A stretch of DNA of 64,000 bases from Streptosporangium oxazolinicum (lineage in GTDB: Bacteria > Actinomycetota > Actinomycetes > Streptosporangiales > Streptosporangiaceae). How positions within the stretch are numbered: position 1 is the stretch's first letter; each line of letters opens with the position of its first letter. The stretch is taken from NCBI RefSeq assembly GCF_039537505.1, contig NZ_BAABAQ010000011.1, positions 186,001-250,000 of the forward strand, read 5' to 3'. Made by a program: the position numbers and the translations under genes. The notes under the pieces are model-generated. The model ran no database searches. It was not told where the DNA came from and worked only from the letters and a program-made list of their open reading frames with translations. Positions 1 through 7,997 of this stretch are shown here, one piece after another.

Positions 1-619
1 GCAGGCCCAGCTTGGTGAGCACGTTGCCGACGTGGGTCTTGACCGTCGTCTCGCTCACCACCAGCTCGGCGGCGATCTCCGCGTTGGACATGCCCTTGGC
101 GATCAGCCGGAGCACCTCCAGCTCGCGCTCGGTCAGCCGGTCCAGGCGCGCGGGGGTCGACTGCTGGTGCACCGAGGGCAGGTGCGCGCCGAACTTGTCC
201 AGCAGCCGCCGGGTGACGCTCGGCGCGACGATGGCGTCGCCCGCGGCCACCACCCGGATGGCCTGCACCAGCTCCTCGGGCGGGACGTCCTTCAGCAGGA
301 ACCCGCTGGCCCCGGCGCGCAGCGCCTCCACGATGTACTCGTCGAGGTCGAAGGTCGTCAGCACCAGCACCCTCGGCACGTGCGCGCCCACGGTGGCCTC
401 CCGCACGATTCTGCGGGTCGCCTCGATGCCGTCCACCCCCGGCATCCGGATGTCCATCAGCACCACGTCGGGCAGCAGCGCCCGCGACTGGTCCTGCGCC
501 GTCTTGCCGTCTCCCGCCTCACCGACCACGGTGAGATCGGACTCGGCCTCCAGGATCAGGCGGAAGCCGGTGCGCAGCAGTGGCTGGTCGTCCACCAGCA
601 GCACTCTGATCGTCATCAT
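1..619 (-). CDS. NarL/LuxR-type response regulator (3' end cut by window edge)
   Basis: DNA-binding response regulator, partner of the histidine kinase directly upstream. The receiver domain starts RVLLVDDQPLLR with the acidic pocket, and the phospho-acceptor Asp lies in the segment VVLMDIRMPG (about residue 55). The C-terminus carries a LuxR helix-turn-helix with SETTVKTHVGNVL near the window edge. About 206 residues are visible; roughly 10-15 C-terminal residues are missing. The gene starts ATGATG and overlaps the kinase stop codon (ATGA), so the two are translationally coupled. A second in-frame ATG three bases downstream is equally possible. Target genes are not evident. Confidence 0.93.
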   Translation of the reverse strand, partial: MMTIRVLLVDDQPLLRTGFRLILEAESDLTVVGEAGDGKTAQDQSRALLPDVVLMDIRMPGVDGIEATRRIVREATVGAHVPRVLVLTTFDLDEYIVEALRAGASGFLLKDVPPEELVQAIRVVAAGDAIVAPSVTRRLLDKFGAHLPSVHQQSTPARLDRLTERELEVLRLIAKGMSNAEIAAELVVSETTVKTHVGNVLTKLGL

Positions 620-1896
620 GTGTCCTTGAGGGGGAACCGGGCATTGACCTCGAATCCGCCCCCGGGACGCGGGCCGATCCTCAGAAGTCCACCATAGAGG
701 GCGACACGCTCGCGAATCCCCGCCAATCCGTGCCCGGTCACCTCCTCGTCCGCGTCGCGCGCCTTCGGGCCGAGGCCGTCGTCCTCGACCTGGACGGCGA
801 GCCCGCCCGGTTCGTGCCGCACCGTCACCCAGGCCCGCGCCTGCGGCCCCGCGTGCCGCAGGCTGTTGGTCAGCGCCTCCTGGACCAGCCGGTACGCGGC
901 CAGGTCGACACCGGCGGGCAGCGTCCCCGCCGTCCCCGCCGTCCCCGCCGTCCCCGCCGTCCCCGCCGTCCCCGCCGCTCCCGCCTCCGCCGGTCCGGAG
1001 ATCGCCGCCGTTCCGCGCCCGTCCTCGATCGACAGCTGCGTCCGCAGCCCCGCCTCGCGCATCTGGTCGACCAGGGCCGGGATCTCACGCACCCCCGGCT
1101 GCGGGTTGCGTTCGGCGGGTGTCCCGTCGGTCCTGAGCACGCCCACCATGCCGCGCATCTCCGACATCGCGGTCCGGCCGAGTTCCTCGATCGCCGACAG
1201 GGCCTCCCTCGCCCCGTCGGGGTTGCTGGCCAGCACCCGGCGCGCCGCGGCGGCCTGGACGGTCATCACGCTCACGTGGTGGGCGACCACGTCGTGCAGC
1301 TCGCGGGCGATGCGGGAGCGCTCCTCGGCCCTGGCCGCCCGGGTGTCGGCCTCCCGGGCGCGTTCCACGCGCCGCGCCCGGTCGCGCAGCTCCGCCTGGT
1401 AGGCCCGGCGCAGCCGCACGCTCCGGCCGGCGATCCACAGGGAGGCGGTGAACACGGTCATCAGCAGGTGGCCGCTCCACCCGCCGAGCCCGCCGCCCGC
1501 CGCCGACGACAGGACGTGCCCGGTGAGGGCGAGCGCCGGGGCGCACAGGCTGAGCGCCAGACCGCGCCGGGCGGCGATCGTGTAGACCAGCACCAGGGTG
1601 ACGAGCCAGAGCAGGGAGGGGTTGCGCCCCGTCGCGGCCAGCGTGACCTCGGCCAGACAGGCCAGGAAGAGCACCAGGAACGGCCGGTGGCGGCGCAGCG
1701 CCACCGACAGGCAGCCCGCCACGATCAGGCCGAGTCCCATCGCGTCGGGCGTCCTCAGGCGGGCGGGGTCGCCGAAGACGTGGGCCACGTGGGCGAAGGG
1801 GACCGAGGCGGCGGCCAGCGCTCCACCGAAGATCACGTCGGGAATCAGCGGGTGCCCGAGGAACCACGTCCGCAGGCTGCCGATGGTGTTGCGCAC
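616..1896 (-). CDS. NarL-family sensor histidine kinase
   Basis: Membrane histidine kinase of the DesK/NarL class, 426 residues with a GTG start. Residues 1-150 contain several hydrophobic helices without a recognisable periplasmic sensor domain, suggesting sensing in or near the membrane. The dimerisation/phosphoacceptor box is ARELHDVVAHHVSVM, with the phosphorylated His in ELHD. The HATPase domain has the N-box (QEALTNSLRHAG) and the G-box (GHGLAGIRERV). An Ala-Gly-Thr repeat, written by a 9-bp minisatellite, sits just before the N-box region. The kinase precedes and overlaps its response regulator. The signal sensed is unknown. Confidence 0.93.
   Translation of the reverse strand: MRNTIGSLRTWFLGHPLIPDVIFGGALAAASVPFAHVAHVFGDPARLRTPDAMGLGLIVAGCLSVALRRHRPFLVLFLACLAEVTLAATGRNPSLLWLVTLVLVYTIAARRGLALSLCAPALALTGHVLSSAAGGGLGGWSGHLLMTVFTASLWIAGRSVRLRRAYQAELRDRARRVERAREADTRAARAEERSRIARELHDVVAHHVSVMTVQAAAARRVLASNPDGAREALSAIEELGRTAMSEMRGMVGVLRTDGTPAERNPQPGVREIPALVDQMREAGLRTQLSIEDGRGTAAISGPAEAGAAGTAGTAGTAGTAGTAGTLPAGVDLAAYRLVQEALTNSLRHAGPQARAWVTVRHEPGGLAVQVEDDGLGPKARDADEEVTGHGLAGIRERVALYGGLLRIGPRPGGGFEVNARFPLKDT
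922..984. repeat. 9-bp minisatellite inside the histidine kinase gene
   Basis: Six exact copies and one variant copy of the 9-mer cgtccccgc stand in tandem. Read on the minus strand they encode a Gly-Thr-Ala repeat just before the ATPase N-box of the kinase. The period keeps the reading frame, so copy-number changes would lengthen or shorten the linker in three-residue steps. Confidence 0.9.
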
Positions 1897-1980
1897 ACAA
1901 TCAATTTAGGCGCCCTGCCACCGGCGCCACCCTGCCAGAGGTGGATATCCCCCTCATCCCCACGAAGGATCCGCCCCGCG

Positions 1981-2140
1981 AAACACCGCGAGGCCATACC
2001 CGGAACGGCGCCGAGAAGCGCCGCGAGGCCGCACCCGGAACGGCGCCGGGGAGCGTCGCGAGGCCGCACCCGGGACCGGGCCGGGGAGTGTCGGACGCGG
2101 TGGGGAACCGGGCCGAGGAGCGTCGCGCGGCCTCACCGCG
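1981..2140. repeat. degenerate ~35-bp intergenic repeats
   Basis: Between the kinase and the RecB-like gene, about four diverged copies of a unit of roughly 35 bp follow each other, each with a core like gccgcgaggcc followed by acccgga and a gccgggga-like end. Copies differ by substitutions and small indels. No open frame here looks coding; the 268-base gap otherwise holds the upstream region of the histidine kinase. Confidence 0.6.
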
Positions 2141-2164
2141 CGGACCCGGCTCCCTCCACGGCCG

Positions 2165-3043
2165 CTACAGCTCGTCGGTGGCCGCCCTCGTGACCCTGGC
2201 GGGCCGCCGGTTGCTGCGGACGGTGTCGCCGGGCTGCCGCTCGGGGACGGGCGGGGGAGTGCCGCCGAACTCCGGGCACAGGTCCTTGTAGCTGCACCAG
2301 CCGCACAGCCTGCTGGGCCTGGAGCGCCACTCGCCCGTCTCCAGCGCGCGCTCGATGGCCTGCCACAGGGCCTGGACCTTGCGCTCGGTGGCCAGCAGGT
2401 CGGCCTCGTCGGGGGTGTAGCGCAGGACCTCGCCGCCGCCCCCGAGATACATCAGCTGGAGCATGCGGGGCACCGAGCCGCGCAACCGCCACAGGACCAG
2501 CGCGTAGAACTTCATCTGGAACAGCGCCTTGGCCTCGAAGGCGGGACCGGGGGCGCTGCCGGTCTTGTAGTCGACGACGCGGACCTCGCCGGTGGGCGCC
2601 ACGTCCAGCCGGTCGATGTAGCCCCGCAACATCAGGCCGCTGCCGAGCACCGCCTCCACGTAGAGCTCCCGCTCGGCGGGCTCCAGGCAGGTGGGGTCCT
2701 CAAGGGTGAAGTAACGCTCCAGCATGGCGCGGGCCTGGGCCAGCCACTCGGCGCGGTCGTCGTCGCCGGTGAACATACCGGCGTACGAGGGCTCCTCCTG
2801 CTGGAGCCTGCGCCACTGCGGCTCCAGCAGGTCCTGGGCCGCGGAGACCGTGCGCTCGGGGGCGGGCAGGTCGTACAGCCGCTCCAGCACCGAGTGGACC
2901 ATCGTGCCGCGCACCGCGGCGGGCGACGGCGGCTCGGGAAGCCGGTCGACCACCCGGAAGCGGTAGAGCAGCGGGCACGTCATGAAGTCACCCGCGCGCG
3001 ACGGCGACAGGGCTCCGACGATCGTGGGCTCGGTCAGCGACAT
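2165..3043 (-). CDS. RecB-family PD-(D/E)XK nuclease
   Basis: Single-domain nuclease of the RecB exonuclease superfamily (COG2887 type), 292 residues. The N-terminus SPSRAGDFMTCPLLYRF is the typical entry motif. The catalytic core is visible as a GTMVHSVLERL helix, then the Asp of IDRLDVA and the VVDYKTG motif (D-Y-K). The C-terminus has the Cys cluster LCGWCSYKDLCPEF which, with the Cys of MTCPLL, matches the four-Cys Fe-S pattern of this family. The chosen ATG lies 6 bases after a TACAGT -10 box, suggesting a leaderless transcript; a longer frame upstream is open but lacks a ribosome site. In mycobacteria the homologous gene also lies near trmI and mpa. Confidence 0.85.
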   Translation of the reverse strand: MSLTEPTIVGALSPSRAGDFMTCPLLYRFRVVDRLPEPPSPAAVRGTMVHSVLERLYDLPAPERTVSAAQDLLEPQWRRLQQEEPSYAGMFTGDDDRAEWLAQARAMLERYFTLEDPTCLEPAERELYVEAVLGSGLMLRGYIDRLDVAPTGEVRVVDYKTGSAPGPAFEAKALFQMKFYALVLWRLRGSVPRMLQLMYLGGGGEVLRYTPDEADLLATERKVQALWQAIERALETGEWRSRPSRLCGWCSYKDLCPEFGGTPPPVPERQPGDTVRSNRRPARVTRAATDEL

Positions 3044-3056
3044 GACCGCACTGTAG

Positions 3057-3067
3057 GTCACGGTGAC
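3057..3067. promoter_or_regulatory. palindrome GTCACGGTGAC in divergent promoter region
   Basis: An 11-base perfect inverted repeat (GTCAC, one base, GTGAC) lies between the divergent nuclease and site-2 protease genes, next to the TACAGT box of the nuclease. It is placed like an operator for one or both genes; no regulator is assigned. Confidence 0.35.
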
Positions 3068-3167
3068 GACAGTTTGTGCCCGAGGCGGCTCGTGGCGTCT
3101 GCCACGGGCCGCTGGCGCGTACCATCGAGGCCTGAGGGTGGATGGGACGAGGAATGGTGAGCCAGCG

Positions 3168-4298
3168 GTGAGCAGCGACAGCCCACGCCAGGACAATCCG
3201 GGGCTGCGGATGGGCCGGCCGTTCGGCATCCCGGTCTACGTCTCGCCGACCTGGTTCATCGTGGCGGCCTTCATCACCTACTCCTTCCAGGGCGTGGTGG
3301 CCTCCTGGCTGCCCGACCTGAGCGTCCCGCTCACGTACGTCGTCGCGTTCGTCTTCGCGGTGCTGCTGTACGTCTCGGTGCTCCTGCACGAGCTGGCGCA
3401 CTGCGTGGTGGCCAGGATGTACGGCCTGCCGGTGCGGCGCATCACGCTCTACCTGCTCGGCGGCGTCTCGGAGATCGAGCGCGAGCCGCAGACCCCTGGC
3501 AGGGAGTTCATGGTGGCCTTCGCCGGTCCGCTGCTCTCGCTCGGGCTGGCCGGGATCGGCTTCGCCGCCTCCCAGTTCATCGATCCGGGCACGATCCTCG
3601 GTGTCCTGGTCTTCCAGCTCTGGGGGGCCAACCTGATCGTCGGAGTCTTCAACCTGCTGCCGGGACTGCCCCTCGACGGCGGGCGCATGCTGCGGGCGGG
3701 CGTCTGGAAGGTCACCCGCAAGCCCGTCTCCGGCACGATCGCGGCGGCCTGGGCGGGCCGGGTGCTGGCCGTCGCCCTGGTGGCGGTCCCCGTCGGGCTG
3801 GCACTGGTGACCGGGCAGTCCCCGGACCTGATGATCATCTGGTCGGTGCTGCTCGCCGCCTTCATCTGGTTCGGCGCCACCCAGGCGCTGCGCGGCGCCC
3901 GCGTACGGGCCCGCATCCCCGGCGTCAACGCCCGCGCCCTGGCCAGGCGGGCCATCGCGGTGACCGGCGACGTGCCGCTCGCCGAGGCCCTGCGCCGGGC
4001 CTCGGAGGCCCAGGCGGGGGCGATGGTGGTGGTCGACCACGACGGCCACCCCACCGGCATCGTCAACGAGGTCGCGGTGGAGGCCACCCCGGAGAGCCGC
4101 CGCCCCTGGGTGACGGCGGGCTCGCTGGCGCGCAGCCTGGAGCCGTCGCTGGTGCTCGCCGCCGACCTGGAGGGGGAGCCGCTGATCGACGCCATGCGCG
4201 AATCCCCCGCCGGGGAGTATCTCCTGGTGGAGCGCGGTGGCGAGATCTTCGGCGTGCTCGCGACCTCGGACGTGAACCGCGTGTTCAGCGGGGTTTAA
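3168..4298 (+). CDS. site-2 protease family (M50) intramembrane metalloprotease with CBS domains
   Basis: Zinc metalloprotease embedded in the membrane, 376 residues from the chosen GTG. The HEXXH motif is LLHELAHC in the second hydrophobic segment, and the third zinc ligand is in LLPGLPLDGGRML. Four to five transmembrane helices span about residues 20-235. The C-terminal third has two CBS-like segments (around ALRRASEAQAGAMVVVDHDG and LVERGGEIFGVLATSDV), as in Rip3-like proteins; CBS pairs often bind adenosyl ligands. Starts are ambiguous: GTG at 3138 is also in frame, and the chosen GTG has an imperfect upstream GACGAGGAA. The substrate, perhaps an anti-sigma factor, is not linked here. Confidence 0.88.
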   Translation: MSSDSPRQDNPGLRMGRPFGIPVYVSPTWFIVAAFITYSFQGVVASWLPDLSVPLTYVVAFVFAVLLYVSVLLHELAHCVVARMYGLPVRRITLYLLGGVSEIEREPQTPGREFMVAFAGPLLSLGLAGIGFAASQFIDPGTILGVLVFQLWGANLIVGVFNLLPGLPLDGGRMLRAGVWKVTRKPVSGTIAAAWAGRVLAVALVAVPVGLALVTGQSPDLMIIWSVLLAAFIWFGATQALRGARVRARIPGVNARALARRAIAVTGDVPLAEALRRASEAQAGAMVVVDHDGHPTGIVNEVAVEATPESRRPWVTAGSLARSLEPSLVLAADLEGEPLIDAMRESPAGEYLLVERGGEIFGVLATSDVNRVFSGV

Positions 4299-4301
4299 GC
4301 G

Positions 4302-4315
4302 AACCACAGGTGGTT
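4302..4315. promoter_or_regulatory. inverted repeat AACCAC-AG-GTGGTT
   Basis: A 6+6 base perfect inverted repeat with a 2-base centre, just after the protease stop codon and about 140 bases before the flavoprotein operon. The loop is too short for a good hairpin, so an operator is more likely than a terminator. No regulator is known. Confidence 0.35.
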
Positions 4316-4416
4316 TACAGGCGTCTCACTGGATACTCGCCGAGGACGGTGGCGGCAGGAGCGGAACGTGTCTGTTCGTCCCACTCGTCTTCGGCTCTTA
4401 CCAGGACTAGGGTTTT

Positions 4417-4436
4417 GGCCAGCGAACGGGCTGGCC
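4417..4436 (+). promoter_or_regulatory. hairpin in the leader of the flavoprotein operon
   Basis: GGCCAGC and GCTGGCC form a perfect 7-bp stem with a 6-base loop, ending about 20 bases before the TTG start and its AAGGGA ribosome site. Its place suggests a role in the mRNA leader (stability or translation), but no run of T follows, so it is not a clear terminator. Confidence 0.4.
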
Positions 4437-4457
4437 ATGTAGCTTAAGGGACGTCAA

Positions 4458-5993
4458 TTGGCACCCCCCCGAACACCGGCTCCGGCCGGCGATCTGACGC
4501 CGGATCTCCTCGGCGCCCCCGAATGGACCGATCAGATGGTCGCGGCCGCGGGCATTCCCATGTACGACATCCCGTTCCTCACGATCGGTGGCGGCATGGG
4601 ATCCTTCGTGACGCTCGACTACCTGAGGATCTACGGCGTCCCCACCTCGCAGATGCGGGTGGTGTCCAACATCGACCATCCGTGGCAGACCTACGAGTTC
4701 CTCACCAGGTGCTCGCAGATCCCCCGGGGAGAGCGGATCCGCTCCGACTCCTCCTCCCGCCCGGACAACCTGTGGGGATTCCCCTCCTACGCCCTGGAAG
4801 AGGCGTGGAAGGAGAAGAAGCCGTCCTACCTGTGGCAGATCCTCACCGAGCCGATCCTGAACGACTACTGGACCCCGCGCGCCGGCACCGTCTTCGAGAA
4901 CCTCGAACGCGAGGCCAAGCGCATCAACTACTGGGACATGCTGGTCAAGGGCCAGGTGCGGATGGTCCGCCGCAGGACGGGCGGCGGCTACTTCACCGTG
5001 GTCACCCCGCCCGACGGCGCGGCGCCGACCAAGCGCATCATCTTCCGCTCGCGCTTCGTGCACGTCGCGATCGGCTACCCGGGCCTGAAGTTCCTGCCCG
5101 ACCTGCAGGAGTTCCGCACCAAGCACGGCGACTACCAGCACGTCGTCAACGCCTACGAGCCACACGAGCAGGTCTACGAGTTCCTGAAGACCCGGCCGGG
5201 CACCGTGGTCATCCGCGGCGGCGGCATCGTCGCCTCCCGGGTGCTCCAGCGGCTGTTCGACGACCGGGAGAAGTACAACCTGCAGACCCAGATCGTCCAC
5301 ATCTTCCGCACGTTCGTCAGCGGCTCCCACGGCCCGCACGTCTGGTCGCGCCGCAAGGGCGGGAACGGCTGGGCCTACCAGGGCTTCAACTACCCCAAGT
5401 CGGTGTGGGGCGGCCAGCTCAAGGCGCAGATGCGCAAGCTGGAGGGTGCCGACCGGGCGAAGAAGTACAAGGAGATGGGCGGCACCAACACCCCCTTCAG
5501 GCGGCGCTGGCAGGAGCAGATGCGGGCGGGCCGCAGCGGCGGCTACTACCACCCCGTGCAGGGCACCGTCGACCGCGTGGAGCAGAGCCGCGACGGGCGG
5601 CTCGTCAGCTACGTGCGCAGCGGCGACGGCATCGTCAGGGAGCCGGTGTCCGACTACATCATCGACTGCACCGGCCTTGAGGCCGACATCGCCGAGCACC
5701 GGATCTTCGCGGACCTGCTCCAGCACGGCGGGGCGTTCCGCAACCCGGTGGGCAGGCTGGAGGTGGAGCGCCACTTCGAGGTGAAGGGGACGGCCAGCGG
5801 CGACGGCGCCCTCTACGCCTCGGGATCGGCCACGCTCGGCGGCTACTTCCCCGGCGTCGACACCTTCCTCGGCCTGCAGATCGCGGCCCAGGAGATCGCG
5901 GACGACCTGGCGAGGCGTGGATTCGTCAAGAAGATGGGACCGCTGCGGTCGACCTCGCAGTGGTTCAAGTGGGCCCGCAACTCGTCGGTGTAA
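4458..5993 (+). CDS. FAD/NAD(P)-binding oxidoreductase, first gene of FHA operon
   Basis: Predicted flavin-dependent oxidoreductase of 511 residues, not matched to a named enzyme. A dinucleotide-binding loop FLTIGGGMGS occurs at about residues 40-49 and a second Rossmann loop VVIRGGGIVAS near residue 255, as in two-dinucleotide monooxygenase or reductase folds. YIIDCTG followed late by LYASGSATLGGYFPGV resembles the FAD-contacting C-terminal strand. It is rich in Tyr and Trp and has no signal peptide or membrane helix. The TTG start is supported by AAGGGA six bases upstream. The next gene begins 13 bases after the stop, and the third overlaps the second, so this is one operon. The substrate cannot be read from sequence. 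Confidence 0.8.
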   Translation: MAPPRTPAPAGDLTPDLLGAPEWTDQMVAAAGIPMYDIPFLTIGGGMGSFVTLDYLRIYGVPTSQMRVVSNIDHPWQTYEFLTRCSQIPRGERIRSDSSSRPDNLWGFPSYALEEAWKEKKPSYLWQILTEPILNDYWTPRAGTVFENLEREAKRINYWDMLVKGQVRMVRRRTGGGYFTVVTPPDGAAPTKRIIFRSRFVHVAIGYPGLKFLPDLQEFRTKHGDYQHVVNAYEPHEQVYEFLKTRPGTVVIRGGGIVASRVLQRLFDDREKYNLQTQIVHIFRTFVSGSHGPHVWSRRKGGNGWAYQGFNYPKSVWGGQLKAQMRKLEGADRAKKYKEMGGTNTPFRRRWQEQMRAGRSGGYYHPVQGTVDRVEQSRDGRLVSYVRSGDGIVREPVSDYIIDCTGLEADIAEHRIFADLLQHGGAFRNPVGRLEVERHFEVKGTASGDGALYASGSATLGGYFPGVDTFLGLQIAAQEIADDLARRGFVKKMGPLRSTSQWFKWARNSSV

Positions 5994-6006
5994 GGAGTGG
6001 TTCCCC

Positions 6007-6441
6007 GTGGTTCCGACCCTGCTGGGCCGTATTCAGACGCGCCTCCTCTTGCTCGCCACCGTCGGCGTGGTCATCACCCTGCTGATCGTGCCGCTGCTCC
6101 CCGGTTCAGGGCCGCTCTCCGGCCGCTACGTCAACGGCCTCCTGGTCATCGCGGCGGTCGCCGTGCTGGGGGTCGTCTGGGAGCTGATATACCACTTCCT
6201 GATGCAGTTCAGATGGGAGAAGGACTGGCCGACCCTCTTCGGTCTGCTGACGCTCGTGCCCGAAGGCCTCGTGCTGTACTTTTTGCTACGGTCCGGTGCA
6301 GTTGATTTCATCGATCCGGTCCCGCCTGCCGCCTTCTGGACGCATTTCACCATCGTCTGGGTAAGCATCTGGTTGGTGACGAACGGTCCCATGAGGGTGC
6401 CGTTCATCCGGTGGCGTTTCCGGGGAGGGAGAGTTCTGTGA
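6007..6441 (+). CDS. four-helix membrane protein of the FHA operon
   Basis: A 144-residue protein with four hydrophobic segments: about residues 12-34 (LLLLATVGVVITLLIVPLL), 43-66 (VNGLLVIAAVAVLGVVWELIY), 76-95 (LFGLLTLVPEGLVLYFLL) and 109-126 (FWTHFTIVWVSIWLV). The C-terminus is basic (FIRWRFRGGRVL). The GTG start follows AAGGAG that overlaps the stop of the upstream gene. Its stop overlaps the GTG of the FHA gene (GTGA). I do not recognise a named family; it is probably the membrane anchor or partner for the flanking flavoprotein and FHA protein. Confidence 0.8.
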   Translation: MVPTLLGRIQTRLLLLATVGVVITLLIVPLLPGSGPLSGRYVNGLLVIAAVAVLGVVWELIYHFLMQFRWEKDWPTLFGLLTLVPEGLVLYFLLRSGAVDFIDPVPPAAFWTHFTIVWVSIWLVTNGPMRVPFIRWRFRGGRVL

Positions 6442-7910
6442 CCGACCAGGGCTTCGGGGTGGTGCGTCCGCTTCCGGGCAACGGGCTGGTGGCCCACGAG
6501 GGCGGCCTGCTGCTGGTGTGCGACGCGGCCGAGGCCGTCGTCGAGGACCTGCTGGGGGCGCTGCGGGAGACCGCGGCCTCCGGCGGCGACGGCCGGGCGC
6601 TGGCCCGCCGGGTTGCCCAGGTCCTCGCCGTCATGATGGGCGAGGCGGTGGCGTGCGCCGTCGCCGGTCCCGTCGGCGGGGGAGTGGCCGTCCTGGTCAG
6701 CGGCCCGGCGTTCGCGTCGGTGACCGGTGCGAACGGGGAGATCCAGCTCGCCGGGCGTGACGCGCTCACCTGGTCCGACCGGTTGGTTCCCGGCCCGGTG
6801 ACCCGGGTGGAGCTGCGCCTGCCCGACGCGGGGGCCGCGCACCCGCTGTCCCGGCTGGACGCCGGGGTGATCGTCGCGGGCGGGGTCTCGTGCGACCCGA
6901 CCGAGGCGGGCGCCGCCCCTCGGGCCGTGCCGCGGGCGGAGTCCGCCGCGCCCCAGGGACAGCACGCCCAGCAGCACGCCCAGCAGGGCGTCCAGCAGGC
7001 CGCGCCCCGGATGGAGCCCGCGGTCCCCGCCCCCACCCCGATGCCCGCGCCGCCCGAGCGGCCGGAACCCCCCGCCTGGTCGGCACCCCCGGAGCCCGCA
7101 CCGCCCGCGCCCTACCCGATGGGCTCGGCCGAGCCCTACCCGCCGGTGGAGCCGCGGCGCGAGCCGCAGCCGCAGGGGTGGCACTCCGAGCCGTCCCCGC
7201 AGGGCCCGCTCTCCTCTCCCGGTCACTCGGGCGCCCATGCCGCGAGTCCCTCCACCGGGCCCGATCCCGCGGTCGTCCACCACGAGGACATCGACACCGC
7301 CATGGCGAGCGGGATGGGCGGAGACCCCATCGACGTGCGCGACCAGCCGTTCGAGTACGAGCTGCTGACGCCCGGGGGCTCGCAGCCGGGAGGCGAACAG
7401 CCCCCGGCGGGGCCCGCGGCCGAGCCCGAGGCGCGACCGCTGGTCTACGGGGTCGACTGTAAGAACGACCACTTCAACGACCCCCGCGTTCCCTACTGCG
7501 CGGTCTGCGGCATCGCGCTGGTCCAGCGCACCCTCGTCCCGTACAAGGGGCCGCGCCCGCCGCTGGGGGTGCTGCTCCTGGACGACGGCCTGACGTTGCG
7601 GCTCGACACCGACTACCTGGTGGGCCGTGACCCCGAGCGGGCTCCCGAGGTGGCCGACGGCTCGGTGCGCCCGGCCAAGGTCACCAGCCCCGACGGCTCG
7701 GTCTCCCGCCGCCACCTGCGGGTGGCGCTGGACGGCTGGGACGTCAACCTGGTCGACCTGGGATCGGTCAACGGGACCCAGATCCAGCCGCCCAACGACC
7801 CCAACTTCTACGACATCCCGCCGAACGAGCCGGTCGCGATCCTGCCCGGCACCACCGTGCGGATCGGCGTATCGCGCACCATGCGCTACGAATCGCACCG
7901 CAACCGCTGA
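6438..7910 (+). CDS. FHA-domain protein with Cys/His ribbon
   Basis: A 490-residue cytosolic-looking protein. Residues 1-155 form a globular region that resembles a degenerate PP2C-type fold (Ala/Val/Gly-rich, VAHEGGLLLVCDAAE), though this is only an impression. Residues 160-340 are a Pro/Ala/Glu-rich linker. Next comes a zinc-ribbon-like motif (C-x3-H-x8-C-x2-C in the segment DCKNDHF...YCAVCG). The C-terminal FHA domain has its phosphothreonine-binding residues in LVGRDP, VSRRHLRV and LGSVNGT. It probably binds a Thr-phosphorylated partner and so ties the flavoprotein/membrane operon to Ser/Thr kinases, several of which are encoded nearby. Confidence 0.87.
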   Translation: MTDQGFGVVRPLPGNGLVAHEGGLLLVCDAAEAVVEDLLGALRETAASGGDGRALARRVAQVLAVMMGEAVACAVAGPVGGGVAVLVSGPAFASVTGANGEIQLAGRDALTWSDRLVPGPVTRVELRLPDAGAAHPLSRLDAGVIVAGGVSCDPTEAGAAPRAVPRAESAAPQGQHAQQHAQQGVQQAAPRMEPAVPAPTPMPAPPERPEPPAWSAPPEPAPPAPYPMGSAEPYPPVEPRREPQPQGWHSEPSPQGPLSSPGHSGAHAASPSTGPDPAVVHHEDIDTAMASGMGGDPIDVRDQPFEYELLTPGGSQPGGEQPPAGPAAEPEARPLVYGVDCKNDHFNDPRVPYCAVCGIALVQRTLVPYKGPRPPLGVLLLDDGLTLRLDTDYLVGRDPERAPEVADGSVRPAKVTSPDGSVSRRHLRVALDGWDVNLVDLGSVNGTQIQPPNDPNFYDIPPNEPVAILPGTTVRIGVSRTMRYESHRNR

Positions 7911-7927
7911 GGGGCGCCTCTCGCCTT

Positions 7928-7959
7928 CCGGGCGGCACGGCCACGGCCGTGCCGCCCGG
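7928..7959. terminator. bidirectional hairpin terminator between FHA and antiporter genes
   Basis: A perfect 15-bp GC-rich inverted repeat (CCGGGCGGCACGGCC and its complement) with a 2-base centre lies between two convergent stop codons. It lacks a T-run, as is common in actinomycetes. Confidence 0.75.
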
Positions 7960-7997
7960 CGTGCGTTCGGGACCGGCCGGAAGGCGCGGGTGGACGG

